Positions 8,600-17,790 are shown, counted from the stretch's first letter. The stretch is 64,000 nucleotides of DNA from JACPUX01 sp964517465 (GCA_964517465.1 CAZFEK010000013.1:1-64000); one strand, 5' to 3'. Numbers and translations are program-made. The notes: generated by a model from the sequence alone, not told the origin.

Positions 8600-8699
8600 N
8601 NNNNNNNNNNNNNNNNNNNNNNNNNNNNNNNNNNNNNNNNNNNNNNNNNNNNNNNNNNNNNNNNNNNNNNNNNNNNNNNNNNNNNNNNNNNNNNNNNNN
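8600..8699. other. Assembly gap (100 N)
   Basis: Exactly 100 undetermined bases, the conventional placeholder for a gap of unknown size. It sits inside simple repeats between the Mo-hydroxylase and CoA-transferase genes, so additional sequence or a gene could be missing here. Confidence 0.99.
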
Positions 8700-8725
8700 C
8701 TCCACTCTCCACTCGCGACTAACCC

Positions 8726-9949
8726 ATGAAACCCCGCACCGTCCTTTCGCTTGAACAGGCGCTATCCTTGCCTTACGCGACGCTGCGCTTCGCGCAACTG
8801 GGCTGGCGGGTGATCCGCATCGAAGCAACGCCCTCGGGCGAGGGCTTGCCGGGCGACCCCAACCGTTACATTGGCGGAACCGTGGCCGACGATGATCGCC
8901 GCAGCTACTTCGTGGCGCCCAACGTCGGCAAGGAAGCGATTGCGCTCAACCTCAAAGAGCGCGAGGGCCAAGTGATTCTGCATCGCCTGATTCGTGAATT
9001 GAATGCCGACGTCTTCTGCTGCAACACCGTGCCTCGGCGGTATCGATCTTTGGGCATCGACTATGAGACGCTTGCCAAAGTCAAACCCAACCTCATCTGG
9101 GCGGGCATATCCGCAATGGGGCCGGAATATCCCGATGCGCCGGGTTACGACCCGGTCATCCAGGCCATGGTGGGCTATATGGAGTTGACTGGTCCCGCTG
9201 ACGGCCCCCCCACACTTTCGGGCGTGCCGCTGATCGACCTCAAGGCGGGCGACGAAGTGTACGCCAATGTGATGCTGGCGCTCGCCGATCGCGCCGAAAC
9301 CGGGAAGGGAGCCCGCATCGATGTTTCCATGCTGCAGGCCGCGGCATCCTGGCTGATCACCACCCTGCCGCTCCTGGACTTCAACTGCCAGCCCAACGAA
9401 ATCACCCGCTGCGGAAATGAGCACCGCAAATTCATTCCGACCAATGTTTATCCCACCGCCGACGGCTTCATATACCTCGCCATCGGTTCCGATGTGCAAT
9501 GGAAACGGCTGAGCGAGCTGCCCAAATTTGCATCCATCGCGCGCCCGACGCGCGCCACCAACGCCGGCCGGCATGAGGAACGCGAAGCCATACACCGCGA
9601 TATGGCCGCGCTAACTTGCCGCCATCCCACGGCGGAATTGGTGGCCGATTTCCGGCAAGCCACTATTCCGCATGCGCCCATACACGACATTCCCGCAGTG
9701 CGCGCCATGCCCGCGGTGGCCTCGCGTTTGACTCAGACCCGCATGCCCGACGGGCGCTGCGTAGCGATGCAGCCCCAGGCCGTCGATCGCCAAGATTCCG
9801 TACGCGAACTCGGTTTTCCGCCCAAGTATGGCCAGCACACCTCGCGCGTGCTGCTGGAAGCGGGCTTCACTCCCTCTGCCATCGAAGATTTGCTCGCTCG
9901 CGGCATCGTCGCCGCCGGCGCGCCTCTTACCCCATCAGCGCAAGCATGA
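8726..9949 (+). CDS. CaiB/BaiF (class III) CoA-transferase
   Basis: A 407-residue class III CoA-transferase. Family features seen are VIRIEATPSGEG near the N-terminus, KEAIALNLKEREG, GYDPVIQAM, PLIDLKAGDEVYANVM (the Asp of this motif is the expected catalytic carboxylate) and GKGARIDVSMLQAAA. These enzymes move CoA between carboxylic acids through acyl-Asp intermediates. In anaerobic indoleacetate degradation a family III transferase (IaaL) activates (2-aminophenyl)succinate, and this gene is the natural counterpart (inferred from neighbours). It ends 4 bases inside the next gene (ATGA overlap), so the two are coupled. Confidence 0.9.
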   Translation: MKPRTVLSLEQALSLPYATLRFAQLGWRVIRIEATPSGEGLPGDPNRYIGGTVADDDRRSYFVAPNVGKEAIALNLKEREGQVILHRLIRELNADVFCCNTVPRRYRSLGIDYETLAKVKPNLIWAGISAMGPEYPDAPGYDPVIQAMVGYMELTGPADGPPTLSGVPLIDLKAGDEVYANVMLALADRAETGKGARIDVSMLQAAASWLITTLPLLDFNCQPNEITRCGNEHRKFIPTNVYPTADGFIYLAIGSDVQWKRLSELPKFASIARPTRATNAGRHEEREAIHRDMAALTCRHPTAELVADFRQATIPHAPIHDIPAVRAMPAVASRLTQTRMPDGRCVAMQPQAVDRQDSVRELGFPPKYGQHTSRVLLEAGFTPSAIEDLLARGIVAAGAPLTPSAQA

Positions 9950-11961
9950 AACCCCAACCCGCCAACCCGCTGCTGCGCTCACCTTCGCGGCCCCTGCCGC
10001 GGCATATCGCCATCATCGGTGCCGGCACGATCGGGCCGGACATCGGCTATTACCTCAAAAGCGCGCTGCCCGGACTCAAGCTCACCCTGGTCGACGTGGC
10101 GCAGGCCGCGCTCGATCGCGCCCAGCAGCGCTTTCGCGACTATGCCGAAAAGGCGGTGGCCAAGGGCAAGATGAAACCAGCGCAGGCCGACTCGGTGCTC
10201 CAAAATCTCGTCGCCACCACTGACTACGCCGCCTTGGCCGATTGCGACTGGGTGCTGGAAGCCGCCACCGAAAACCTCACCTTGAAGCGGCGCATCTTCG
10301 CGCAAGTGGAAAGCCTCGTCGGCCCGGATACGCTGATCACTTCCAACACCAGTTCGCTGCCCGCGGCACGCATTTTCGCCGAACTCCAACGACCCGAGCG
10401 CGCCACGGTGACGCACTTCTTTGCCCCGGCGTGGAAGAATCCGGTCGTCGAAGTCATCGACTGGGAAAAATTTGCGCGGCCGCAACTCGACTTTTTGCGC
10501 TGGTTCTTCTGCACCACCGGCAAAGTGCCCCTCACCACGGCCGATGCCGTCTGTTTCATGCTCGACCGCGTCTTCGACAATTGGTGCAACGAAGCGGCTT
10601 TGTTGCTGAACATCGCCACCGCGGCCGAAATCGACACCGTGGCGGCCGAGTTCGTCCATGCTGGGCCGTTTTTTGTGCTCAACCTGGCGCGCGGCAATCC
10701 CATCATCACCGAAACCAATACCTTGCAGGCCGAAGAAGAAGGCGAGGTGTATCGCCCCGCAGAAATTTTCCGCTCGGTGGATACCTGGGTTACGGTGAAA
10801 CCGGGCAAAACCGTCGCGCTTGCCGCGGAAAAAGCGCAGGCAATACGCGATCGCTTGCTGGGGGTGCTCTTCTCCCAAGCCGTAGACATCCTCGATCGCA
10901 AGATTGGCGATGCCGCAGAGCTCGACTTGGGCTGCCGCCTCGCTCTGGGATTCAAATCGGGGCCGTTGGCGTTGATGGAAGCACTGGGCCCGGTAGAAAC
11001 CGCGCGCATCCTGGACCGCTTCCAGCGCGAGCGCCCCGGCATGCCGATGCCCAAACGCTCGCTGGAACAATACCGTGGCCACTTGCAGCATCTGCGCCTC
11101 GATGAGCGCCAGGGCGTGAAGATCATCACCTTGTGCCGACCGGAAGCGCTCAACGCACTGCACGATGGCCTCACCGATGAAATCCTGGGCGTGCTGCGCC
11201 GATTCGAAAACGATCCGGCGGTGCAGGGGTTTGTCATCACCGGCTACGGTAGCAGAGCCTTCTGCGCCGGCGCCGACATCGGCCGTTTTCCTTCCCTGCT
11301 CGGCGACAGGGAAGCTTCGACCCAATACTCGCGCGATTGCTCGCGGCTTCTGGTGCATCTCGATGCGATGAAAAAGCCCGTGGTGGCGGCTTTGAACGGC
11401 ATGGCGCTGGGCGGCGGACTGGAACTCGCCATGCGCTGCCATAGCCTAGTGGCCCTGGAATCGGCCTCGATGCAGTTTCCGGAAATCACTTTGGGCATCG
11501 TGCCGGGCATCGGCGCCATGGTGGTGCCTTACCGGCGCTGGGCCCAAGCCTCGGAAGTGTTCCATGGCATGTTGCGTCGCGCGGAGAAACTCGCCGCGCC
11601 CAAAGCCCGCGACTTAGGCATCATCGATGGCATGGCCAAGCATATTCCCGAATTGATCGACTTGGCCTGCGCCCGAGTTGCGGCGCTGGAGGCCAAGGTG
11701 CCGCGCATCCGCGACGGGGCGGTGAGTTTGCCTCCTTTTGCGCCGGGCGATGGCCAATCGGCTGGCGGGCAAACCTTGTCGGGCCAAGTGCTCGCGGTGC
11801 TGGAGAGCGGCATAGAGGATGCCGCACGTGCCAGCACGCTCGAAGCGGCGCTGGAAATCGGGTATCGTGCCTTTGGCGCCTCGGCCTGCACGGCGGCGGC
11901 GCGCGAAGGTATTTCGGCTTTTCAGGAGGGACGCAAACCGGATTTTTCGCGCACCGGTTGA
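9946..11961 (+). CDS. Fused 3-hydroxyacyl-CoA dehydrogenase / enoyl-CoA hydratase
   Basis: A 671-residue bifunctional beta-oxidation enzyme. Residues about 1-390 are a 3-hydroxyacyl-CoA dehydrogenase: NAD site IIGAGTIGPDI, EAATENLTLK, SNTSSLP and HFFAPAW, where classical enzymes have HFFNP. Residues about 390-650 are a crotonase fold with PEALNAL, FCAGADIG, ALNGMALGGGLELA and PEITLGIVPG; the oxyanion-hole and catalytic Glu regions are intact. The order (dehydrogenase first) is the reverse of FadB and resembles archaeal and Cupriavidus bifunctional enzymes. It would hydrate and oxidise the enoyl-CoA, proposed here to be 2-aminocinnamoyl-CoA. Start ATG overlaps the CoA-transferase stop. Confidence 0.92.
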   Translation: MKPQPANPLLRSPSRPLPRHIAIIGAGTIGPDIGYYLKSALPGLKLTLVDVAQAALDRAQQRFRDYAEKAVAKGKMKPAQADSVLQNLVATTDYAALADCDWVLEAATENLTLKRRIFAQVESLVGPDTLITSNTSSLPAARIFAELQRPERATVTHFFAPAWKNPVVEVIDWEKFARPQLDFLRWFFCTTGKVPLTTADAVCFMLDRVFDNWCNEAALLLNIATAAEIDTVAAEFVHAGPFFVLNLARGNPIITETNTLQAEEEGEVYRPAEIFRSVDTWVTVKPGKTVALAAEKAQAIRDRLLGVLFSQAVDILDRKIGDAAELDLGCRLALGFKSGPLALMEALGPVETARILDRFQRERPGMPMPKRSLEQYRGHLQHLRLDERQGVKIITLCRPEALNALHDGLTDEILGVLRRFENDPAVQGFVITGYGSRAFCAGADIGRFPSLLGDREASTQYSRDCSRLLVHLDAMKKPVVAALNGMALGGGLELAMRCHSLVALESASMQFPEITLGIVPGIGAMVVPYRRWAQASEVFHGMLRRAEKLAAPKARDLGIIDGMAKHIPELIDLACARVAALEAKVPRIRDGAVSLPPFAPGDGQSAGGQTLSGQVLAVLESGIEDAARASTLEAALEIGYRAFGASACTAAAREGISAFQEGRKPDFSRTG

Positions 11962-12003
11962 GGCGATTGGGTTTCAGAAGTTGGTCTAACCAGGAGGACG
12001 ATC

Positions 12004-13152
12004 ATGAAATTGGCAAGAATCAGTTGTGTGCTGTTGGGCATGCTGTTGGGGGCCGGCGTGGCGCTGGCGCAGGTGAAGATTGGCGTCATCGCTTCGGCCA
12101 GCGGACCGACGGCTTTCGTCGGCACCTCGCAAAAGAACGCGGTGGCCTTGCTGCCCAAGAAGGCGGGCGATCTGACCATCGAGTACCTGATTTTCGACGA
12201 CGCCAGCGACCCCACGCAAAGCGTCACGCTGACCAAGAAGCTTCTGGCCGAAACCAAGGTCGATGCGATCATCGGGCCCTCGGGCTCGCCCAACGCCATG
12301 GGCATGCTGCAATTCGTCTCCGAAGGGCAGACGCCGCTCCTGGCGCCGGTGGGTACCACCGCCGTGGTCCAGCCCATGGACGACAAGAAGCGCTGGGTGT
12401 TTCGCACCCACCCGTCCGATGACGTGATCGGCGAGGGCATCATCCAGGCCATGCAAAAGCGCGGCGTCAAGACCGTGGGCTTCATCGGCCGCAATGATCC
12501 TTACGGCGAAAGCTGGCACCGGACCTTTTCAGGCATGGCCGCCAAGGCGAACATCCAGATCGTCGCCAACGAGCGCTACAACCGCACCGACCAAAGCGCC
12601 ACCGGGCAGGTGCTGAAACTCATCGCCGCCAAGCCCGACGCCGTGCTCATCGCCGGCGTTTCCGCCGATGCCGCCACGCCGCATACCGGCCTCGCCGATA
12701 ACGGCTTCAAGGGCATGATCTATCACACCCACGGCGCGGCCACGCCGGATTTCATCAAAATCGGCGGCAACAAAGTCGAAGGCACACTGATCGTCGGCCC
12801 CTTGCTGATCGTGCCCGATGAAATCCCCGACAGCGCCCCGTCGAAGAAAATGACCCTGGAGTTCGTCAACAGCTACGCCAAGGAATTCGGCGCACGGCCG
12901 CCGATTTTCGGCGCCGGCGTGTTCGACGCGGGCCTCATGCTTACGCAAGCGATTCCAGTCGCCGCCAAGAAAGCCAAACCCGGCAGCGCCGAATTTCGCG
13001 TTGCGCTGCGCGACGCGCTCGAAGGCGTGAAAGAACTGGCCGCCTCGCAAGGGGTGATCAACATCACCGCCAGCGACCATTCCGGCTTCGATCACCGCGG
13101 TCGCGTGCTGTTGACCGTGAAAGACGGCAAGTTCGCGATGGTCAAAGACTGA
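12004..13152 (+). CDS. ABC transporter periplasmic solute-binding protein (branched-chain amino acid/aromatic acid type)
   Basis: A 382-residue type I periplasmic binding protein (Peripla_BP_6/LivK-like) with a cleavable signal peptide ending near VALAQ and a mature start QVKIGVIASASGP. An AGGAGG Shine-Dalgarno sits before the ATG. LivK-type proteins with a short mature N-terminus often bind aromatic acids in betaproteobacteria. No permease or ATPase genes follow in this window, so transport partners lie elsewhere. Within this operon it is probably the uptake receptor for the pathway substrate, indoleacetate or a related acid (inferred). Confidence 0.88.
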   Translation: MKLARISCVLLGMLLGAGVALAQVKIGVIASASGPTAFVGTSQKNAVALLPKKAGDLTIEYLIFDDASDPTQSVTLTKKLLAETKVDAIIGPSGSPNAMGMLQFVSEGQTPLLAPVGTTAVVQPMDDKKRWVFRTHPSDDVIGEGIIQAMQKRGVKTVGFIGRNDPYGESWHRTFSGMAAKANIQIVANERYNRTDQSATGQVLKLIAAKPDAVLIAGVSADAATPHTGLADNGFKGMIYHTHGAATPDFIKIGGNKVEGTLIVGPLLIVPDEIPDSAPSKKMTLEFVNSYAKEFGARPPIFGAGVFDAGLMLTQAIPVAAKKAKPGSAEFRVALRDALEGVKELAASQGVINITASDHSGFDHRGRVLLTVKDGKFAMVKD

Positions 13153-13200
13153 AGCACCCGCCCCCTCCTTGACCGCAGCGCCTTTTCCAAAAAGGAAGCG

Positions 13201-13490
13201 CCTCCCCCCGAAGAGTGAAATCCCCTCCCCCGCCCCTCGAAGAGTGGAATCCCCTGCCCCAGGGCTCCTCGAAGAGAGGAGTCCCCTCCGCCAGGGCTCC
13301 TCGAAAAGAGGAGTCCCCTCCCCCAGGGCCCCTCGAAGAGAGGAGTCCCCTCCCCCTCGATGGGGGAGGGTTAGGGTGGGGGTGATGGCCAGGGTGGGGG
13401 TGATAGCCAGAGTGGGGGTAATGGTTAAGGTGGGGGGTGACGGCCAGGGTGGGGGTAACCGTTAGGGTGAGGCCAAGGCTCAAGGTGGGA
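13201..13490. repeat. Two tandem repeat blocks in intergenic region
   Basis: The 402-base gap between the binding-protein and oxidoreductase genes holds no credible gene. First block (about 13220-13352): four degenerate copies of a roughly 35-base unit with the core CTCGAAGAGAGGAGTCCCCT. Second block (about 13370-13490): at least five copies of an 18-23-base unit with the core AGGGTGGGGGTGATGGCC. The junction contains a CCCTCCCCC/GGGGGAGGG hairpin of the dispersed repeat family. Confidence 0.8.
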
Positions 13491-13554
13491 CCAAGGGGTA
13501 AGCAGTAGAGCGGAAAAAGCGGCTTTCGCCCCCGCGTGTGCAAAGGATGTTTTC

Positions 13555-16500
13555 ATGACCCTGGCTCCAGTTTCGCTCGAAGACAAATACCGTCTCGATC
13601 ACGGCCGCTTTTTCTTGACCGGGGTACAGGCGCTGGCGCGCCTCCCTATCCTGCAACATCAGCGCGACCTGGCCGCGGGCCTCGATACCTCGGGTTATGT
13701 TTCGGGCTATCGCGGCTCGCCCCTGGGCGGGCTGGACACCGCGCTGCACGCGGCCGAGCCCTACCTCAAGCAACACCACATCGCTTTTCATCCGGCGGTG
13801 AACGAGGAACTCGCGGCCACCGCCATTTGGGGCTCGCAGCAGTTGCACCTTTTCCCCAAACCGCAGCGCGACGGCGTTTTTGCCATGTGGTATGGCAAAG
13901 GCCCGGGAGTGGACCGCTGCGTCGATGTCTTCAAACACGCCAATTACGCCGGCACCGCCAAACATGGCGGCGTGCTCTTGATTGCCGGCGACGACCATGG
14001 CGCACGCTCTTCGGCCGTGGCACACCAAAGCGAGCATGTGTTTTCCGCTTGCGGCATTCCGGTGCTGGCCCCTTCGGGTATCCAGGAATATCTCGATCTG
14101 GGGCTCCATGGCTGGGCGATGTCGCGTTATTGCGGCTGCTGGGTGGCGATGAAAACCACCTCCGACACGGTGGAGAGTTCCGCCACCGTGGAAGTTGATC
14201 CGCGGCGCCTGCAAATCGTGCTGCCCGAAGATTTCGTCCTGCCCAAAGACGGCGTGCACCTTCGCTGGCCCGACCCGCAGCTCGCCGCCGAGCATCGCAT
14301 GCAGGAATTCAAGATCTACGCCGCGGTCGCTTATGCGCGAGCCAACAAGCTCAATCATCTGGTCTTCGATTCGCGCCGTCCGCGCCTGGGCATCATCGCC
14401 TGCGGCAAAGCTTATCTCGATTTGCGCCAGGCACTCGACGACTTGGGCATAGACGAAAAACTCGCCGACGAAATCGGCATCCGGCTTTACAAAGTCGGCA
14501 TGCCCTGGCCGCTGGAATCGGAAGGTGTACGCCACTTCGCGCAAGGCCTGGAAGAAATTCTGGTGGTCGAAGAAAAACGTCAGATCATCGAATACCAGTT
14601 GAAAGAAATGCTCTACAACTGGCGCGAAGACGTGCGCCCGCGCATCGTCGGCAAGTTCGACGAAACCGGCGAATGGCCCAAGCCGCCGCATCAATGGCTC
14701 TTGCCGCCGACCGCCGAACTCACCCCCGCCATCGTCGCCCGCGCCATCGCCGCGCGCCTGCGCCGCTTTTTCACTTCCGAGGCGATCGAGCATCGCTTGG
14801 CCGTGCTCGACGCCAAAGACACCGCACTCGCCCGCCCGCGCCTCACCCCGCTGCGCACGCCCTACTTCTGCTCGGGCTGCCCGCACAACACTTCGACCAA
14901 AGTGCCCGAAGGCTCCTGGGCCCTGGGGGGTGTCGGCTGCCACTTGATGGCCGTAGGCATGAACCGCCACACCCTCACCATTTGCCAGATGGGCGGCGAA
15001 GGCGCCACCTGGCTCGGCATGGCGGAAGCGAGCGGCACGCCGCATATTTTCGCCAACATGGGGGATGGCACCTATTTTCATTCCGGCCTCTTGGCGATTC
15101 GCGCGGCAATATCTCAGAACACGAACCTTCCCCCCGCCCCCCTTCCCGCGGAAGGGGGTGATCACGGTTCGCTTCGCTCCGGTTCGTTGGAGCACCCCGC
15201 CTTGGGGCGGCCCGGCGGCGGGGTTGGAACGAACCTTCCCCCCGGCCCCCTTCCCGCGGAAGGGGGTGATCACGGTTCGCTTCGCTCCGGTTCGTTGGAG
15301 CACCCCGCCTTGGGGCGGCCCGGCGGCGGGGTTGGAACGAACCTTCCCCCCGGCCCCCTTCCCGCGGAAGGGGGTGATCACGGTTCGCTTCGCTCCGGTT
15401 CGTTGGAGCACCCCGCCTTGGGGCGGCCCGGCGGCGGGGTGAACATCACTTACAAGCTCTTATACAACGACGCCGTCGCCATGACCGGCGGTCAGCCCGT
15501 CGACGGCCCCTTGACCGTGCCCCAGCTCACGCGCCAGTTGGCCGCCGAAGGCGTGAGGCGCATCGTCGTACTGGCCGAAGACCTCGATCACTATGGCGCC
15601 CAGGCCGACTTCGCGCCCGGCGTCGAGTTGCGCCCCCGCGAAGACATCGACGCGGTGATGAACGAGCTGCGCCAAACACCCGGCGTCACGGTCATGGTCT
15701 ACGACCAAGTCTGCGCCGCCGAAAAGCGCCGCCGCAGGAAGCGCGGCAGTTATCCGCAAGCCACCGAGCGCGTGTTCATCAATGAGCTGGTTTGCGAAGG
15801 CTGCGGCGATTGCAGCGCCAAATCGAATTGCCTTTCGGTGGTGCCGGTGGAAACCGAGTTCGGCCGCAAGCGCATCATCGATCAATTCAGTTGCAACATG
15901 GATTACTCCTGTGTGCAAGGCTTCTGCCCGAGCCTCGTCACCGTCGAAGGCGGGCGCTTGCTGCGCGGCAAGCCGCTGGCGATCGAGGGCGCGGGGCTGC
16001 CCGACTTACCCGAGCCCACGCCGGCGAACCTGGACCAAGCCTTCAACTTGTTGATCACCGGCATCGGCGGCACGGGCGTGGTCACCATCGGCGCGCTCTT
16101 GGGCACTGCCGCGCATCTCGATGGCAAAGGCGCCACCGTGCTGGACATGACCGGCCTCGCGCAAAAAGGGGGCGCCGTGCTCTCGCATGTGCGCTTCGCA
16201 CGCGAACCCAGCGCCTTGTACGCCGCGCGCATTGCAACCGGCGAAGCGCATGCCGTGATTGCCGGCGACTTGGTGGTCACCGTGGGCAACGACGCCCTCT
16301 CGAAAATGTTGAAGGGCGTCACCCGAGTGGTCGCCAACACCGGGCAGTCGATCACCGGCGACTTCGTGCGCAACCCTGATTACGCCCTGCCCTTTGCCGC
16401 CATGCAAAGCCAGATCGTCGATGCGGTGGGCGAAGGCGCCGCCGATTTCTTCGACGCCACACGCCTTGCTTCCTTGCTCCTTGGCCACTCCATCGGCACC

Positions 16501-17361
16501 AACATGTTCCTCTTGGGTTATGCCTGGCAAAAGGGTCTGGTGCCGGTGTCGCAAGTGGCCATCCAACGCGCCATAGAACTCAATGGCGTGGCGGTTCCCG
16601 ACAACCAGATGGCGTTTCTGTGGGGGCGCCACGCCGCCGCGCATGGTGACGCCGTGGCGCGTCTGGCCGACAGCCTCGAGCCGGAGCTAGGCACCCACCG
16701 CCTGACGCTCAACCTCGACGAAGCGATCTTCCGGCGCCGCGAATATCTCGCCCGCTATCAAAACGAAGCCTATGCGCGGCGTTATCTCGCCCTGGTGGAT
16801 GTCGTGCGCGAAGCCGAGGCGCGCGTCACCCCGGGACGCGACGACCTCACCGCCACCGTGGCCCGCGCCGCCTTTCGCCTGTTTGCCTACAAAGACGAAT
16901 ACGAAGTGGCGAGGCTTTTCACCGACCCGGAGTTTGCCGCCGCCCTCGACGCCACCTTCACCGGCGACTATCGTTTGCACTACCACTTCGCCCCGCCCTG
17001 GGGGGGAAAGCAGGACAAGGCCGAAGCGAAAAAGCGCCGCCTGGGGCCCTGGATCGCCCCCGTGCTGAAAACGCTCGCGCGGCTACGCTTCTTGCGCGGT
17101 ACCGCACTCGACCCCTTTGGCCACACCGGCGAACGCCGCCGCGAACGCGCCTTGCGCGACCGCTATGAAGCCGACCTTCTGAAGGTCGCCGCAAACCTCA
17201 CCCCAGAGCGCTACGACCCAGCCCTCGCCTTGGCCCGATGCGTCGATGGCGTGCGCGGCTTCGGGCACATCAAGCTCAAGAGCATGGCGGTGGCGGAGAA
17301 GAAACGGGAGGAGGCCATGGCAGAGTTGGCCGCGCCGCGCCGGGCGCAGCAGGCGGCTTGA
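13555..17361 (+). CDS. Fused indolepyruvate:ferredoxin oxidoreductase-type enzyme with in-frame repeat insertion
   Basis: A 1268-residue fusion of the alpha and gamma parts of 2-oxoacid:ferredoxin oxidoreductase (IorA/IorB-like). In order: pyrimidine domain (GYVSGYRGSPLGG), TPP domain (FCSGCPHN, MGDGTYFHSG then NITYKLLYNDAVAMTGGQP), ferredoxin-type Cys motifs (CEGCGDCSAKSNC and CNMDYSCVQGFC) and the gamma domain (GIGGTGVVTIG). Between GDG and the NITYK segment lie about 107 extra residues from three copies of a 108-bp repeat, splitting the TPP motif. The enzyme would convert indolepyruvate to indoleacetyl-CoA or oxidise another 2-oxoacid, feeding the operon. Whether it still folds with the insertion is unknown. 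RBS AAAGGA precedes the ATG. Confidence 0.9.
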   Translation: MTLAPVSLEDKYRLDHGRFFLTGVQALARLPILQHQRDLAAGLDTSGYVSGYRGSPLGGLDTALHAAEPYLKQHHIAFHPAVNEELAATAIWGSQQLHLFPKPQRDGVFAMWYGKGPGVDRCVDVFKHANYAGTAKHGGVLLIAGDDHGARSSAVAHQSEHVFSACGIPVLAPSGIQEYLDLGLHGWAMSRYCGCWVAMKTTSDTVESSATVEVDPRRLQIVLPEDFVLPKDGVHLRWPDPQLAAEHRMQEFKIYAAVAYARANKLNHLVFDSRRPRLGIIACGKAYLDLRQALDDLGIDEKLADEIGIRLYKVGMPWPLESEGVRHFAQGLEEILVVEEKRQIIEYQLKEMLYNWREDVRPRIVGKFDETGEWPKPPHQWLLPPTAELTPAIVARAIAARLRRFFTSEAIEHRLAVLDAKDTALARPRLTPLRTPYFCSGCPHNTSTKVPEGSWALGGVGCHLMAVGMNRHTLTICQMGGEGATWLGMAEASGTPHIFANMGDGTYFHSGLLAIRAAISQNTNLPPAPLPAEGGDHGSLRSGSLEHPALGRPGGGVGTNLPPGPLPAEGGDHGSLRSGSLEHPALGRPGGGVGTNLPPGPLPAEGGDHGSLRSGSLEHPALGRPGGGVNITYKLLYNDAVAMTGGQPVDGPLTVPQLTRQLAAEGVRRIVVLAEDLDHYGAQADFAPGVELRPREDIDAVMNELRQTPGVTVMVYDQVCAAEKRRRRKRGSYPQATERVFINELVCEGCGDCSAKSNCLSVVPVETEFGRKRIIDQFSCNMDYSCVQGFCPSLVTVEGGRLLRGKPLAIEGAGLPDLPEPTPANLDQAFNLLITGIGGTGVVTIGALLGTAAHLDGKGATVLDMTGLAQKGGAVLSHVRFAREPSALYAARIATGEAHAVIAGDLVVTVGNDALSKMLKGVTRVVANTGQSITGDFVRNPDYALPFAAMQSQIVDAVGEGAADFFDATRLASLLLGHSIGTNMFLLGYAWQKGLVPVSQVAIQRAIELNGVAVPDNQMAFLWGRHAAAHGDAVARLADSLEPELGTHRLTLNLDEAIFRRREYLARYQNEAYARRYLALVDVVREAEARVTPGRDDLTATVARAAFRLFAYKDEYEVARLFTDPEFAAALDATFTGDYRLHYHFAPPWGGKQDKAEAKKRRLGPWIAPVLKTLARLRFLRGTALDPFGHTGERRRERALRDRYEADLLKVAANLTPERYDPALALARCVDGVRGFGHIKLKSMAVAEKKREEAMAELAAPRRAQQAA
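15121..15441. repeat. Three 108-bp tandem repeat copies inserted in frame
   Basis: Copies start at 15121, 15229 and 15337. The period is exactly 108 bases (36 codons) and there are no stop codons in the host frame. Copies 2 and 3 look identical; copy 1 differs at one base in the CCCCGCCCC/CCCGGCCCC tract. Near-identity implies recent tandem amplification. The encoded unit is rich in Gly, Pro and Leu (begins TNLPPxPLPAEGGDHGSLRS). A single inverted relative sits at 2746-2853. Confidence 0.95.
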
Positions 17362-17492
17362 GGGGGTGGGTGGTTGGGCGCTTGCGCCGCGAAATCGCGT
17401 GGCGCTTGGCACCGGTCGCGCACTGCGGATGCGCCTTCCCCCTGAGTTGAAATCGCCGACACACCGAGTATGAGGACGACGGCCCGGCCGCT

Positions 17493-17783
17493 CTACTCGT
17501 AGCCGCCCTCGCGTTGATGCCGGATGGCGAGGATCAGCGCCGTGTCGGCGGCAACGTCATAGCGATAGAGCGCAAGGTAGCCGCTGCGCCCGCGCGAGAT
17601 GACCAGTTCGCGCAGACCGGCTTCCGCCTCTCGGCCGATCAGGGGATGTTGCCTGAGGATGGCGAGGCCGTCGATCAGCACTCGCGCGATGGTTGCGGCG
17701 GTTTGGGCATCCTGTTCGATCAGGAAATCGGTCAGGCGCTCGATATCGCGCTCGGCGCCGGGGGCGAGAACAAGGCGGGTCAA
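17493..17783 (-). CDS. ParE/RelE-type toxin
   Basis: A 96-residue protein of the ParE/RelE superfamily if started at the TTG at 17783 (the longer reading frame runs back through the antitoxin gene and is unlikely). Features are the N-terminal LAPGAERDIERLTDFL helix pair, a GREAEAGLRELVI strand and a YLALYRYD...ILAIRHQRE C-terminal sheet with the conserved basic residues. The gene follows the antitoxin by 7 bases. ParE members inhibit gyrase and RelE members cleave mRNA; which one applies cannot be told from sequence alone. Confidence 0.82.
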   Translation of the reverse strand: MTRLVLAPGAERDIERLTDFLIEQDAQTAATIARVLIDGLAILRQHPLIGREAEAGLRELVISRGRSGYLALYRYDVAADTALILAIRHQREGGYE

Positions 17784-17790
17784 GATGCCG

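Noticed and set aside
13201..13490. Possible CRISPR array in the intergenic tandem repeats
   Set aside because: Units are degenerate and contiguous, spacers are not distinct, and no cas genes are near.
13480..15411. 643-codon open frame on the minus strand opposite the oxidoreductase gene
   Set aside because: It is a high-GC shadow of the plus-strand gene, which has clear TPP and Fe-S motifs; the antisense product has no recognisable domain and includes the repeat array.
15121..15441. Possible CRISPR-like array (regular repeats)
   Set aside because: The repeats are directly adjacent 108-bp units with no unique spacers and lie inside a coding sequence.
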